From positions 29,873,342 through 29,937,341 of the forward strand of contig NC_035172.2 of NCBI RefSeq assembly GCF_001659605.2: a stretch of 64,000 nucleotides of DNA, read 5' to 3'. Below, in pieces: positions 22,957 to 35,616 of the stretch; within the stretch, counting starts at the first letter, position 1; every line of letters starts with the position of its first letter. Both the position numbers and the translations under genes were made by a program. Origin of the DNA: Manihot esculenta (taxonomy: Eukaryota > Streptophyta > Magnoliopsida > Malpighiales > Euphorbiaceae). The notes under the pieces were generated by a model that saw only the letters and a program-made list of their open reading frames with translations, was not told where the DNA came from and ran no database searches.

Positions 22957-23015
22957 TTTGTTTATTTAAGTTTTAGAGTTACGAAATTAGCTACATTCAA
23001 AGTAGGAGAAGCCAT
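22957..23015 (-). pseudogene. Copia B gag N-terminus
   Basis: ATG at 23013-23015 opens MASPTLNVANFVTLKLK, then a TAA, then TNYPLWREQV continuing at 15634 across gypsy C. It lies 17 bp downstream of the primer-binding site. The in-frame TAA in about codon 18 disables gag. Confidence 0.88.
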
Positions 23016-23032
23016 GGGAGCGGACAGAACCT

Positions 23033-23044
23033 GCTCTGATACCA
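23033..23044 (-). other. Primer-binding site of copia B
   Basis: The minus strand reads TGGTATCAGAGC, the initiator-Met-tRNA type, directly abutting the 5' LTR with no spacer. Confidence 0.9.
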
Positions 23045-23365
23045 AGCAAGAAATTATGAAGAAGTGAATAATATAATATTGAATGTAGCTCCGATATTCC
23101 AATGAGCTATAATACACTGCTTTAAATAAAAAAATAATAACAACTGCTGTAGCAACTAAATAGGAGAAAGCGGAGAAAGTGGAGAAAATGACTGAGCTAT
23201 TTCAGGTAATCAAACCCATTACCCGTGGGATTCTAACCACTAAGACTTATTCAAACTAAACATATTTACAATAATACACCTTATCTCTCCACAGCTCTAG
23301 CACATGGCATCCAGCCTTATAACTCTAGAGGGATATTTGCATCCTTATAACCCCTTAAGTCATTA
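23045..23365 (-). repeat. 5' LTR of copia B
   Basis: 321 bp, nearly identical to 10768-11088. The outer end is followed by GATTA (23366-23370), the target duplication. Confidence 0.93.
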
Positions 23366-23370
23366 GATTA

Positions 23371-24300
23371 TTCCTTTCAGCAACTCCATTTTGGCGGGTG
23401 TATCAACACATGACGATTAATGAAGAATACCATTTTAAGTCATGTAAATCTAGAATGATTCTGATATATATTTTTTAGCATTGTTGCTTCACAAAATTTA
23501 CACAGAAAAATTAAATTGAATCTTAATTTCAAAATAAAAGGCAGAAAAATAAGAAAATACTTTCGAACGATACTTCGTAAAATAAATCCATATTATTCTA
23601 GAAAAATCATCCATAAAAATGACAAAATATATGAATCCAACTTAGACCTAACCGGACATGGTCGCCAAACATCCGAATGAACTAATTCAATAGCAAACTC
23701 AGTTCATTTATTAACTCTTGGACTTGAAGTGGTTTGATAATATTTTGCAAGATGACATGACTCACACTCTAGTGAAAATACCTCATGAAATTGAGGGTAT
23801 AGCTTCTTCAAAACCGATAAAGAAGGATGTCCCAACCGATAAAGAAGGATGTCCTAACCGATAATGTGCTTCGAACGGAGACACGATACTGGAATAGGAC
23901 CGAGGCACCCATGTATTCAAAATGTAAAGACCACCAGATACATGTCCTTTACCAATAATCTTCTTCATCATAAGATCCTAAATGAGACAATAATCAGGAA
24001 AAATTGGGACACAGCAATTCAGATCTTTGATAAGTTTACTCACAGAAATTAAATTAAAATTAAGATTAGGTAAACTTAACATAGATGATAGGGTAATAGA
24101 AGAAGTGAGTTTAATAATCTCAAAATCCTCAACATTATAGGTTGACCTATCAACAATGGTAACACGAGAAGGTGTTTTATGAAATCACAAGCGGACAAAA
24201 ATATGAGGATTACCTGTCATGTGATCCGTGGCACCAAAACCAACCAATGATCCATTTATATGAAGAGGAGATAAGAGAAGTTTTACCTGTCTGAGCAATA
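23371..24300 (-). pseudogene. Copia A protease and integrase (left of the copia B insertion)
   Basis: The minus strand shows the protease remnant GATDHMTG (near 24215), the pre-integrase region GKGHVSGGLYILN and HYRLGHPSLSV (23783-23971), and the integrase core end DTPAKMELLKGI next to the insertion point. The integrase continues at 10762. Stops and frameshifts are frequent. Confidence 0.82.
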
Positions 24301-24852
24301 GAAGTTATTGGAGTGAACCCTTTCAATTAATTTTTTTTTTTTAAATTTTGGTAGGCATTGGTATGATTTTAGTAATATGTATCTTACTATTAGAAGTCAT
24401 TTCAACCAAAACTTAGCATAAATCACCAATTCACTTCACACAATGCTTCAAGACACGAAATCAGGTCTTAAAACACAACACTCAACCTTAAAAAACTTAA
24501 ACACAAATAAGGAATGGAGGATCTAAAATCTGCTTAGTTACAACAGAGGAGAAACCTAACTAAAGCAATGTTCGATAACAGGAACTGGAGGCTCATCGGA
24601 AGCGCCACGCTTTTCCACGCGCTGGCGCGTGACAGATCGAACTAACCTTCAAACAGTGCTTGAGATCCACTTGCCGATTGGATTACCGTCAGACTTCAAG
24701 GAATGGCCAAAAATGCACCTGCGTGCCTTGGGAAGCTGGAGATGAGACCAAATGGGCATCAGATTCTGGTGATCTAACCAAACAGTTTCTCTTTACTGAG
24801 AACCCAAAGGAAAAAAAACAGAGGACTTTTAAACCCAAATGCTCTAATACCA
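24301..24852 (-). other. Copia A decayed 5' internal region
   Basis: The space where gag should be. No convincing gag motif or zinc knuckle is readable, and the region is too short for full gag. The primer-binding site remnant is at 24841-24852. Confidence 0.5.
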
Positions 24853-25036
24853 TATAACAAGATAAGGAATAATTGGGTAATTTCTATGTATATTCTCTAT
24901 TGAAATAATTGTATTTACATACAGATTACAAAGTTTTGTTAAGACAACTTCTAAGAATCATCTGTCAATAGTATTAATTAGTCTATGATTATGTAATCTC
25001 CTTTAATTATGTACAGATTATATTTATACTATAATA
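24853..25036 (-). repeat. 5' LTR of copia A
   Basis: 184 bp, homologous to 6550-6736 with many substitutions, so copia A is much older than copia B. Confidence 0.8.
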
Positions 25037-26235
25037 TTTTTATTTTCTCTTGCTAAATGACTTAGACCACATATACATTACATATATAGAGTAGACTACA
25101 ACTAATCTTAGCCGATAACTACTAAATACAAAAACTAAGTGTAACTTAAATTTTTTATCTCTAACTATATCTTCTCAAATATTTGTGCACTATCTTATAT
25201 CTCCACTGCCTTGTCTCTCCTATAACTCTTATCACTTCAGGCTCATAGAAAGATAGTCTAATAATCTTGTTTGAATTGAATAAAAAATGTTAGAATGAAG
25301 TATTTATAAGTTCAAAATTATTTACCGCCATTGGACATTACTAAATACGTAAAAATACCTTTTTAAATAAAATAATCATTATTTTATTATTTTTTTTAAA
25401 TTTATGCAGAAATAAATTCCAATAATAGTAAGGTAGTTAACAAACTAAGTAGTAACAATAGCAAATAAAAAATGAAGTCCTCTACGACAAGATGATCAAG
25501 TTTTTTAGGTACTAAATTTTAAAAAGAAAGGAAATTAAAGTATGTTTCGTTGGCAACACTTCTCTCTTTACTTTTGTATACGAGTCTTATCATACAAAAA
25601 TCCAACTCTATGATTTCAATTATCTTCAAAGACTTTCAATCTAGCTTTATAGACAATTCTTTATCTTTATTTTTCTCTGATTTATCTTGTATTTTCTTTA
25701 AGTAGCTTCAATTTATATAGACTACTTTCACACAATGACGAATGCTTTTAATTCATTTCATGATACCTAATCAAGAACTTTAATCCATAACTTGAAATAA
25801 TATTAGGCAGATTCTAGTTAAATTTTGTTATTATCAAAATTAACCCTTATATTAGGAGATTATAGAGCTAATATTTTTATCTAAGTTATTCGATATTTGA
25901 AATTCAATCATCGACTAATTCGAGTCCATATTGAACAAGTCTAGAAAGAGAGTAAAGTGGTGTTTTTTAAATTCTGAAAATACTGATTAAATAAGAAGAA
26001 ACTCGTACAATAATCATTTCTTTATGTAAAACTTATTTTTAATAATAATAAATAGCAAAATAAAACTATATTATATTTTATAACATTATGATAAAAATAA
26101 TTTAAACAATAGGCTCACGCATCTCCAATGATTTTAGTAGCAGATCAGTTAGGGGATGGCAGTTATAACTATATAACTAAGGGAAAGGTTAATTTCTCTT
26201 TCAAGTTTTTTTTTTTATATATAATCAATATTTTC

Positions 26236-26420
26236 ACAATTTAAATTCATTTAATTTATTTTTTAGGTTTTTTATACAATTTAAATTCGTTTAATTTATT
26301 TTTTAGATTTTTAATAAATCTTTTGAGCTTTTTACACAAATAAAATTCATTTAATTTGTTTTTTAGTGTTTTTATATGATTGAGATTCATTTAATTTATT
26401 TTTTGAATTTTTGATTGAAA
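26236..26420. repeat. Degenerate tandem repeat, AT-rich
   Basis: About four imperfect units of 40-60 bp, each with a core like AATTCATTTAATTTATTTTTTAG (variable), followed by T-rich spacers. Confidence 0.6.
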
Positions 26421-29400
26421 TTAATTTATATTTATCTATTAATTTTATTTTATAGTGGATTGACATAATTTTAAAATGTTATATTTTTTATCGTGAAAAT
26501 TCAGCATAATAAAAATTTAAAAATACTCCGAACTTAAAAATATTTAGTAATCATATAAACAACTAACATATAAAATATTTTTTAATTAAAAATTACTATC
26601 ATATAATTATGAAAATAATTATATTACATATCCTGTTTAATAAATAGATTCGATCTTTATAAATTAACATAATATTAAAAATTAAAAGTATAATATAATT
26701 CGTAGTGATTTAATTAATAATAAATTTTATTTATATTATTATTCAAAATAAATACAAAGAATACATTAAAAATTTAATAACTTTGTGGAGTACTTTGATT
26801 CAAAATTTTAATTTCAGATTTTATAAAAGAAATTCAGTTCATTTTATTTCTATTACAACTTCCATCACTCTGAAAAATTTAAAAGTAATATATATTTTTT
26901 AATTATAAAGAAATTATTTTTTATTATTTATTAAATAGTTAAATTGAAATTAAAATTATTAAAAACATAAATTTTATTAACTGTACTTTTATTTTTTATT
27001 TTTATAGAAAAGGTTTTTATTTTTTATAAAATAATAAAATTACTCATTTTTCATGTCCTACTAAGAGGCTTTTTCATTTTATAGTTAATAAGAAAAGAGA
27101 TCATTTATTACTTTTTCATAATTTAGTAATAACATATTAAGAATTTATTATTATTATTTTTAATTATATCCATTTTAAATATTTATTTAAAAAATATAAT
27201 TAATAAAAAAATTTAAAAATAAAATTATAATAATTAATTTATATATTACTATCATGTGAAAAATGAAAGTAAATAATAATTAAAAAAATAGATAAAAATT
27301 ATAATATGGAAGAAAATAGTTAATTGATTATTATACTTTAAAAAATTTTGGTATTTAATAGATTATATTTTAATTTAAATTTTCAATAATTTACTACTAA
27401 ATAATGACCACTCATACGCTGGTGGGCCCTGAATTAGGTTTTATTTTCTAATATCTTCCTCTCATCATACAATATCAAGATAATTTTTATTTTTAATAAA
27501 ATTAGTCAATTTTAATTTTATTTAAAAATTCAAATTATCAAAAATAAAATATCATAATTTTAGTTCTTTTTTATTAATTTTTTACTTTTATTTTTCTTTT
27601 TTAATTAATTAATAATCATTCATTAATAAAATTATTTTATTTAAAAAAATTTACAATAAGTACTCATTCTTCTATTTTTTTTATTTTTTAATATTATTAA
27701 ATCTAACATTGAATTGAAATAGGAATAATGTATTCATGATCTTTAATATTTTTACTTTTGAATTAATTTTTGAAATACGTGAATTGTGATCTAAATTTAA
27801 TATGATATCAAAATCTGCTCTTAATATTAAACTTTTATTTAATTAAATTTTGAGTGAGTTAGACCTGATCTAAATTTAACAAATATAATTAATTAAATGA
27901 CCTAATTAATTATATTTAATCTTAAATTTGATAAAATCCACACATAAGTTCTGTATTTTTAAAAATCACCTATTTAATCTTTATATTTTAAAAAATTAAC
28001 AGTTTAGCTTCTATATAATAAGCTCCCTTTATCTAATTTGCCTTCATCTAATCTGCAAATTACTTTTTCTATTTGTATATTGTTTAATAATTTAGCCTCT
28101 ATAATTTAAATACAACAAATTATTTTTTAAAAATAATAAAACAATCATAATTTAACTATATTTTTATGAAATGAATTAATTTTTGTTAGTTTTTAATAGG
28201 GAATTAAATAACTTATTTATAAAAATATAAAAATTAATATTAATATTACTGAAACCAAATTGATGATGTGGCCGAAAAAGAGCAATGTTGTGATTGATCT
28301 AATGGAGTTATGTTGTCATTAATCTGTTTCCAAAATATAAAATGTGAGGTGTTTCGCGTCTATGCCAATTACTCCAACGCTTAAGTTTTAAGTTAGTAAA
28401 TTAAAGAGAATAACGAGTATAATGTTTAAAACTCGATAATAATTGTATGAGATAATAACACACTTTTACCTATGTGATTATTGACTTTTGTACTGTAAGG
28501 AGGTCGTTGATAAGGAATGTTCACCAGCTAATTAGTCGGAAATCCGTGATCGCAAATATAAAGGGAATCTGGTAGATTGTAACGGTCAATAGTAATTTTC
28601 TTATGTGGTTTCGCTATGGATTTGGGAGCGTGAGTCTGTCTAACCTCACTCAAAATCAACCTGAAGCGCCTTGGATCTTCTTTTCTCTCGTTGTTGGACA
28701 CTATGGTTATTCGGCTTTCATTTCTATGGGTATAATCACATATTAATTTATCAAATTTTTGTCACGTGATTTTATTTTACAGTAATAACTCATTGACCAC
28801 TGTGAACCATTATTGTGTAATATCAAATATGAATGTTATGAAATAAATTGTAATTTATTATTAATTGTGATAAAAGTAATTAATTTGACTAAATCACCTG
28901 TTTATCTCATCTTGGTAAAATAATTTCAATAATTATATTTTGAATTAATATAATGAGAAATTTAAAATTAAAAAAAAAGGGGACAAATGATAAAATAGGT
29001 TTTAGAAAATTGAAAAATAGTTATTTGTGCTTAGTGAAGATAAAGGTAAAATTAAAAAAAATTAACTAATAGTCTTAATTTTATCAAAATAATAAATAAT
29101 TTTAAACAAACAGCTTTCAAAAAGGGCCACATAAAAACAAACTAAAGAAGTATTTATAGTTTTATGTTTCTTTTGTTATTTATTGGTAATAATTTGATAA
29201 AAAATAAAATATATTTTAAGATTTCAATTTATTTTTTATATTAATTAAAATTATCCCAATAATAAAAAAATACAAAGTATTTTCAACGCCCATTGTGCTT
29301 AATGATATTTGTATTTAAAATACTTAATCATTAAAAATGTTATTTTCTTCATATTATTAAATTAATAATAAAGTATCTTTTTAAAATATTAATAATAACA

Positions 29401-31194
29401 TTTAATTAATAATAAAATAAAAATTTTCATCCACTTCAAATCAATTGTCAAGCAATAGCTTTTAAAAAAAAAGAGTATCTGCTCAATTCAATAATTAATA
29501 TTGAAAAATTTCTTCTGTCAAACATTAAATTATTTTAAATTTAATTGATAATAAATTGTAATAAATCATTAAACAATATCTACATGCACAAACAGTTGGA
29601 GGATCAATAATAATAGGGTTACAAAAAATACTTAAAATAATTTAGAAAATAAATTACTATTTTTCTCATTTTATGGCTAATAAAAAATAAACTATTCAAT
29701 ATATTTTAAATATTTTAAATTATAAAAAAACTAATAAGAAATTGGAATGTGTGACTGCTAACAATATATGTGATAATAAATAATTATATTTATTTTTTAA
29801 TTGGTCAATAATATTTAATTAATTAATATTTAGAGTAAATTGTAAACAATAAAATCCTAATAAAGAATAGAAATCTTAAAATAAATTTGTTTTTTTTTTT
29901 AAATTAATCATATATATAATATTATATTAGAGAAATACGCACGTTATTATTTAAAATTCTAACATGTAAAATGAATTAGATATTTTACATTGTTTTGAAT
30001 AAATTATGAAATAAAATTTTTTTATTATATATAAAATTTTATGTTATTAATTAGGGAGATAAACGTTAAATTATTCACAGAAAATTTAACTATTAAAATT
30101 TGAATTCGATTTATATTATTAATATTTGTATTCGTTTCGAATTTAATTAAAAATTAATTTAAATTATTAAATTTAATTATTATTATACAAATAAAATCTG
30201 AATCTGTTTAATTTTATATATTTTAATTAATAATTTATATAAAAATATTTTTTATTAATAATTTTTATTTAAAAAAATTAATATTTTTAAAAAATATTTA
30301 AATTTTAATTTTAAATAAAAATATATAAATTTTTTTTATAAATATTATTGAAAATATTTTTTTATATTAAATTAATTATTTATATAAACAGATTCGAAAG
30401 TATATATATATAAAATTCAAATCCAATTATCCCATTCCAAATTCTATTATAATTTCTTTAATCTGTCCTATTAGGGTTCAGTAGGATTAGATATCCAAAA
30501 ATACTCTATTCATTGTCATACTAATTATTAATTAACTCATGTACTATTATTTTTATTTAAAATTGAATAATAATAATAATTATTTATTTAAAAAATATAT
30601 TAAATATATTATTTTAAATTTATATAAATAAAAATATTTTAATATATTTTTTAAAATAAATAAATAAATTTATTAATAATAATAATATCAAATGAATAAA
30701 TAATAAATCTTTCTAAAATTTATATTAAGTTAGTGCATATCTATTATATTGTTTTCTAATACAATATTCAAAATGACATTATATTATATTAAATAAATTA
30801 AAATTTAAAGTTAATGATTGAATTTAATTTAATTTTTAATATTAAAATAAATATTATAAAAAAATTATTTTAAGAGTTAATTATTATCCTATAAAAATTA
30901 TAATTAATTATTTATTTTATTTTATTAATCTAAATCAGATGTATCCCGAATAAAAGTTTATATAATTAAATAAATATAATAATAACATTAATAAATTAAG
31001 ATAAACTAATATAAAAAATTCATTAGATTGGTTAAAGAGAACTAACAATTTTATTTTGATTGAAGTAAATAAATTTTATTATGAGCCAATTTTAATTAAA
31101 AAGAAGGAACGGTCATAAATTCATTATAATAATGAGTAATTATTTTTTATTAATTAAAAATTAATACAAATTATGAAGACATACAACGAGTTAA

Positions 31195-31425
31195 ATGACA
31201 CGTGATTAGATAACAACATGAGTTGGGCCCTCCAAGTTCTAATGAATCTGATGACGTGGCTTTGGAAATGGGCATGAGTGAGACGCGTGTGTCTACCCAT
31301 TGATGTGACGACGTGGCACCTTCTGCTATTCAACACGCTTTCACTCGAACACATCCAACACAACTGTCATCTTTGTCCGTTATTCAACACGGTGCCTAAT
31401 AGAGCTCGTTTTTCACGTGACCCAA
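31195..31425. promoter_or_regulatory. Island with clustered ACGT-core motifs
   Basis: A less AT-rich patch with CACGTGA near 31200, GATGACGTGGC near 31251, GACGACGTGGCACC near 31307 and TTCACGTGACC near 31413. These are G-box/C-box/ABRE-like sites known to bind bZIP and bHLH factors. No gene is adjacent; MYB73 is about 4 kb downstream. The role is speculative. Confidence 0.35.
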
Positions 31426-32522
31426 ATAAATACCGTACTAAATACTAACAATTCAACGAAAGTGGAACCGCTCGAGGCGGAGCAGTGGACCTGAAAAAAT
31501 ATATTTTATATAGAAAATTAATTTTAATTTTTTTAAATGTGTTTATTTTCTAATATATCTTGAGTGATTAATGATGTATATTTAAATATATTAAAAATAA
31601 AAATATAATTAATTTAAAAAATTATTGAAATATTATGAGAAATAAATAATTTTATATTTTATATTTTTTATTATAAAAAAAATTAAGCACTCTTTATCGG
31701 TCCCCAATTTTTGGAAACTGTTTATTTGATGTTTATTTTATTACTACAAAATCCTAAGCCAGAATTCATTAAGATTTATGTCAATGTTGTTACATGTCAG
31801 TGTCATGCTATAAAAGAGAAATTAAAAAATTAAAAAAGTTGAGCATATCTAAAATTCTCACTTCCTCTTCTCATTCTCTTTCTCAAACAACCCTATTGGA
31901 CAGTATATGCGGCTTTTCTAATTTTTAATAAATTCTTTATAATAAACTTATGAGTATTGTTGGAAAATTGACTGAAAGGAATTTTATTCCAATGTTCAAT
32001 TATATACACATATCAATAAAAGATTTTATAATAATCCAATTTAATTCATTTTTTTATTAAATTTCTTATTTAAAATAAAAAAATTATTTTTTTAATTTAA
32101 ATATTTTTAATTTAAACAAAATGAAATAATCATATAATTTTATTAGAATTTATATAAATTTTTTTATTGGATAATAAATTATACCAAACGAAAATAGAGT
32201 TTAGAGTGCAAACATTTATTTTAAAAATCCACCGTGAGTTAAGTCCAATTCCTTGGAAAACATTTTCTTTTATTTATAAAATCTTGATGTATGTCCTAAA
32301 ATTAAGTAATAATTATTAATAGGTGATTTGCTATTTGAAAATTAAAATAATTCATTTATTTTTTAAATGTGATGCTACTTTGACATTTAAATATAGCTGT
32401 GAATGAGCAAGGAATTTCTGTATATGACCTCTAGTGTATATGTTCAAGCATAAGCAAGGGTTACATTTTATTAAATAAGTGTGTATAATAAATTGATTTA
32501 GGAGAATAGATTTTGCGATATT

Positions 32523-32665
32523 GGATTATTGATAAGAAAATCAATCGAATTTGATCGGTGAATATTGAAATGAATAGTTTGATATTTTTTTTCCGGATTA
32601 TTGACAAGAAAATCAATCAAATTTGATAAGCGAATATTGGAATGAGTAGTTTGATATTTTTTTCC
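32523..32665. repeat. 72-bp tandem duplication
   Basis: Two adjacent copies (32523-32594 and 32595-32665) beginning GGATTATTGA(T/C)AAGAAAATC and ending in TTTGATATTTTTTTCC, with a handful of differences. Confidence 0.85.
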
Positions 32666-35479
32666 ATGGAGTGAGATAAAGAGTTCAATATTATAAATGA
32701 AAGCAAATTTCTATGGTTATAAAATTTAATTTTAGTTTAATGTGTAGAGATATTGTGATTATATAAAAAAAAAAAAATTAGATTGTGATTTTTATGTTTG
32801 CAAATGTGATGTTCCATACTTTTAAGATATGGAGGCTAATAATATATTATGGATTGTATATCATGTTCCACCGTCACGAATTTAACTCCACGTTGAGTTG
32901 ATTGGGTGTTGGGGTGAGAGCTCCCACCTGAAGGTGGGTTTCAGGACAAAGTTTCGAAGCGAATTTTTTTAAGACTATTTTATTTTTTTGTATTTTCTCC
33001 GAATATATAAATATGGACTGGATGAGGAAGTTAAAAATAAAATATTTTAGAAATCAAGATTGAGAACTCCGTCTTGGGTTTGAGAAGAGAGCGACTGATT
33101 TTTAAAGTTGTAAGAGTTTTGTGGTGGGCGAGAGGAGACCTTCATTTCTCCTCTCCATCTACCCTTTATTTTTTATTTTCTTTTGTTTTGTTGTGGTTTA
33201 ATTGTTATGTTTGGCTTTTGTCTAATGGCTTTGCCGTTTTGGTCTATAGTTTTATGAGTTTTGTTTTGCAAGACATTTAAAATCTGTTCGGGAGGGTTTT
33301 TGTGTGTCGATATCGACAACTTGAAACTATAACGTTACATCCGACGATCAATGCTCTCTTGTGAGCTCTATCATATCCTCTCTCTTATTATGGTGGTCGT
33401 CCTGTTAACGGAGATCCCAATTTCTTTTTATTGTGCTTGTAGATTTTGATTATTGGTGGATAGTCAATTATGGTTAGATATGATTTTAATAGTCGATTGT
33501 GATTAGATATGATTTTGATAATTTGTAGTGTGCTTTTTATGGTCCTGGCTTGATTTTGTTCTTATAATTGAGTACTCTTTTTTCTTTTCTAAATATGCAT
33601 CAAGCTTTTCTCATTTTGTTTCCGTTGATCTTTTTTTTACTGTGCTTGAAGCATCGATAGATGGTTTAGCAGAGTGTTTGCATCTTTATATTTCGAACGG
33701 TATTTTTAGTGAGATCGCTTGATTGTTTTCTAGGTTATGTTAACTTTTTTGTTAGGTTTGGATTGATTTAAATACTGTTTGAACTTATATCTCCCAACCT
33801 ACTCTTCATACATGTTAAAAAAAATATAGAAATCAGTTGCTAAACAATTATAGAGAATTTTATGTTTAACAAATTAAAATTTAAGAATTTTATGCCATTA
33901 AAATAATATTTCTGTATAACATTAATATATACACATACAAATTAAAATATCTCATATATATTAAAATAATAATAAATCGGACATAAAAAAATTTGAGACT
34001 ACTTTAAAATTAAGAAAACAAAACAACACGGACTCGCTTCCACTCACGCCAAACACCATTACCATTAGCTACTAGGTACGATGTACGGGTAACAGAAACG
34101 AATACGGATCACTATTTCCATATCTCCATTCTCCTACTTTTATTATTATTATTATTATATTTTAAAATTTTAAATTCAAAGTGTATCGTTTTGTATTCAG
34201 GAATCAAAAAGCTCTGTGAGCATGGGGACCTGTGCTATAAATATATATTCTTAGGATTATAAACTCACCGGCTCCGTACAGGTGAACCCTCCTCAAAACA
34301 ATTATACAGAAAGTGATGGCCGACCGGCAGCTGTCGGTGGGCAGGTGTAAAAGACTAAAAGAGGCCGTTGGAACAGATAGAGATGGTGGTGGTGACTGGT
34401 CGCAGGTTTACAGGCTGGCTTTGCCAGGAAATAGCAGTAATGATTCTCCTTCCTATTCGGCGATCAATCTTGTCGTTTTGTGCCAGCTCAGCAATTTCGT
34501 GCGGCCGTTCTTCTTTTAAATTTTTTTTTTTAAAAAAGAAAAGTATATCTGGGGAAAATCCCACATGAAAATGGCATACAGGCTGGCATGGCCAGTCAAA
34601 GTTCAGAGTCCATAAAAACCTTACCCAACCGTTACCATCTTTATCCAAAGATATTATTAACAATGCTGCCCTAAATTTTATCCTCATTTTATTATTATGG
34701 TTATCTGCCTTCTCTTTGTCTCTATAACTTCCAAAACAGTAAGCTACAATTATGGAAATTTTATCTTCTTTTTTAATACTCCCACGCTCCTCTTACTCCG
34801 CGTCCCCCTCACTTTCCTCTATCTTACTACCTACTTCAATTCAATTTTTTAAAATCCATTTATCAAAATTTCACTTTCCAAATTAATTAATTAATTAATT
34901 ATTATTCACTATATTCCAATTTCCCTTGCAAGGGAACCAAGACAAGTTGCCAAAAATGGGCTACCTCACTAAGCATCCGCCAGCAAACTTCCGTTTACAA
35001 ATATACATATATAACTATTATTTTTTTATTTTAATAATTTAATATTTGAAATTCTTTTATGAAAAATTTACATTTTTATAAATAAGAAAATTTCCTCATC
35101 ATGTATAGACGCGCCAATCAAAATCTGAGAGAAAGAGGAAGCGCTCCGAACCAAAAACCACCGTTTAATCATGGTTTTGGATATTTTCAAATGAGAAAAA
35201 AGGTCAGTGGAGGGGACGCTCACAACGCGCGTGCGAGAGAGAGAGTAGTGCTAAAAAAAGTCCCACCGGAGGAAAAGCAAAGAAGGGATGTTACGGAGAG
35301 CGACTTGTGTAAATCAGTGCTAACAAAAAGTGACGCGTGTCCGTTGCCAGCTGTATCCCAAGCGCTCTTCTAAACCAACCGCCTGGCTCATAACATCGGT
35401 GCTCCATAACTCCTGCCCTCCAACTCACCGGCTCTTCCGGTTGCTCATCTCCCTCCCCTATATATCTCTCTCTCCCTCC

Positions 35480-35486
35480 TATAAAT
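35480..35486 (+). promoter_or_regulatory. Probable TATA box of MYB73
   Basis: TATAAAT inside a pyrimidine-rich CTCTCTCTCCCTCC context, 131 bp before the start codon. A second candidate (TATATATC, 35459-35466) lies just upstream. The CT-rich stretch is typical of plant core promoters and leaders. Confidence 0.6.
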
Positions 35487-35581
35487 CCCTCAAACAACCG
35501 CCACCGCTCCTAGTCATCGTCCTCCCCTCACCACCAACTCAAAACCAGAATTAGCCAAACAAGAATCTAAACTTCCATTTT

Positions 35582-35611
35582 ATGATCCCCGCTACTGTGA
35601 AGGTTTTGTAA
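35582..35611 (+). CDS. Upstream ORF (9 codons) in the MYB73 leader
   Basis: ATG at 35582 opens MIPATVKVL and stops with TAA at 35609-35611, five bases before the MYB73 ATG. If the leader starts near the TATA box, ribosomes meet this uORF first, so it could lower translation of the main ORF. There is no evidence that the peptide matters. Confidence 0.45.
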   Translation: MIPATVKVL

Positions 35612-35616
35612 ACTCT

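Larger units (their letters stand above)
10768..23365 (-). mobile_element. Ty1/copia element B (non-canonical TA...CT termini), split by gypsy C
   Basis: The LTRs are 321 bp each (10768-11088 and 23045-23365), with about 7 differences by hand count. A perfect GATTA target duplication lies at 10763-10767 and 23366-23370. In element orientation the LTR runs TAATGACTTAAG...TTCTTGCT, not TG...CA. The primer-binding site (23033-23044) directly abuts the 5' LTR, and the polypurine tract (GAGGGGGGA) is at about 11089-11100. Its own length is about 5.28 kb after removing gypsy C and one GGTAA. Gag-pol is full length but carries several stops and frameshifts. Confidence 0.93.
6550..25036 (-). mobile_element. 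Old Ty1/copia element A carrying nested insertions
   Basis: The LTRs are 6550-6736 (3') and 24853-25036 (5'), clearly homologous but diverged. A degenerate primer-binding site (reverse complement of GCTCTAATACCA) lies at 24841-24852, abutting the 5' LTR. A polypurine tract (minus strand TTGAGGGGAAG) is next to the 3' LTR at about 6737-6747. The candidate target duplication TTTTT (6545-6549 and 25037-25041) is low-complexity and weak evidence. Its own sequence is about 4.1 kb. The rest is a hAT-like insertion (about 8840-10576) and copia B (10768-23365), which itself contains gypsy C. Confidence 0.85.
25037..35457. other. AT-rich intergenic region, no gene recognised
   Basis: About 10.4 kb, mostly over 75% AT, with no credible coding frame or RNA gene. 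It contains a degenerate tandem repeat (26236-26420), less AT-rich unassigned islands near 28490-28740 and 32880-33720, an ACGT-motif island (31195-31425) and a 72-bp tandem duplication (32523-32665). It is presumably old decayed repeats plus distal regulatory DNA of MYB73. Confidence 0.6.

Noticed and set aside
28490..28740. GC-richer island that could be an old LTR
   Set aside because: No second copy, no TG/CA ends with a target duplication, and no primer-binding site nearby.
32880..33720. Possible gene or LINE leader with short open frames (33074-33280, 33528-33722)
   Set aside because: Less AT-rich than its surroundings, but no protein motif, splice pattern or terminal repeats could be recognised.
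34313..34687. Overlapping 66-110 codon frames upstream of MYB73
   Set aside because: No recognisable domain, no conserved motif, and frames on both strands. Treated as chance ORFs.
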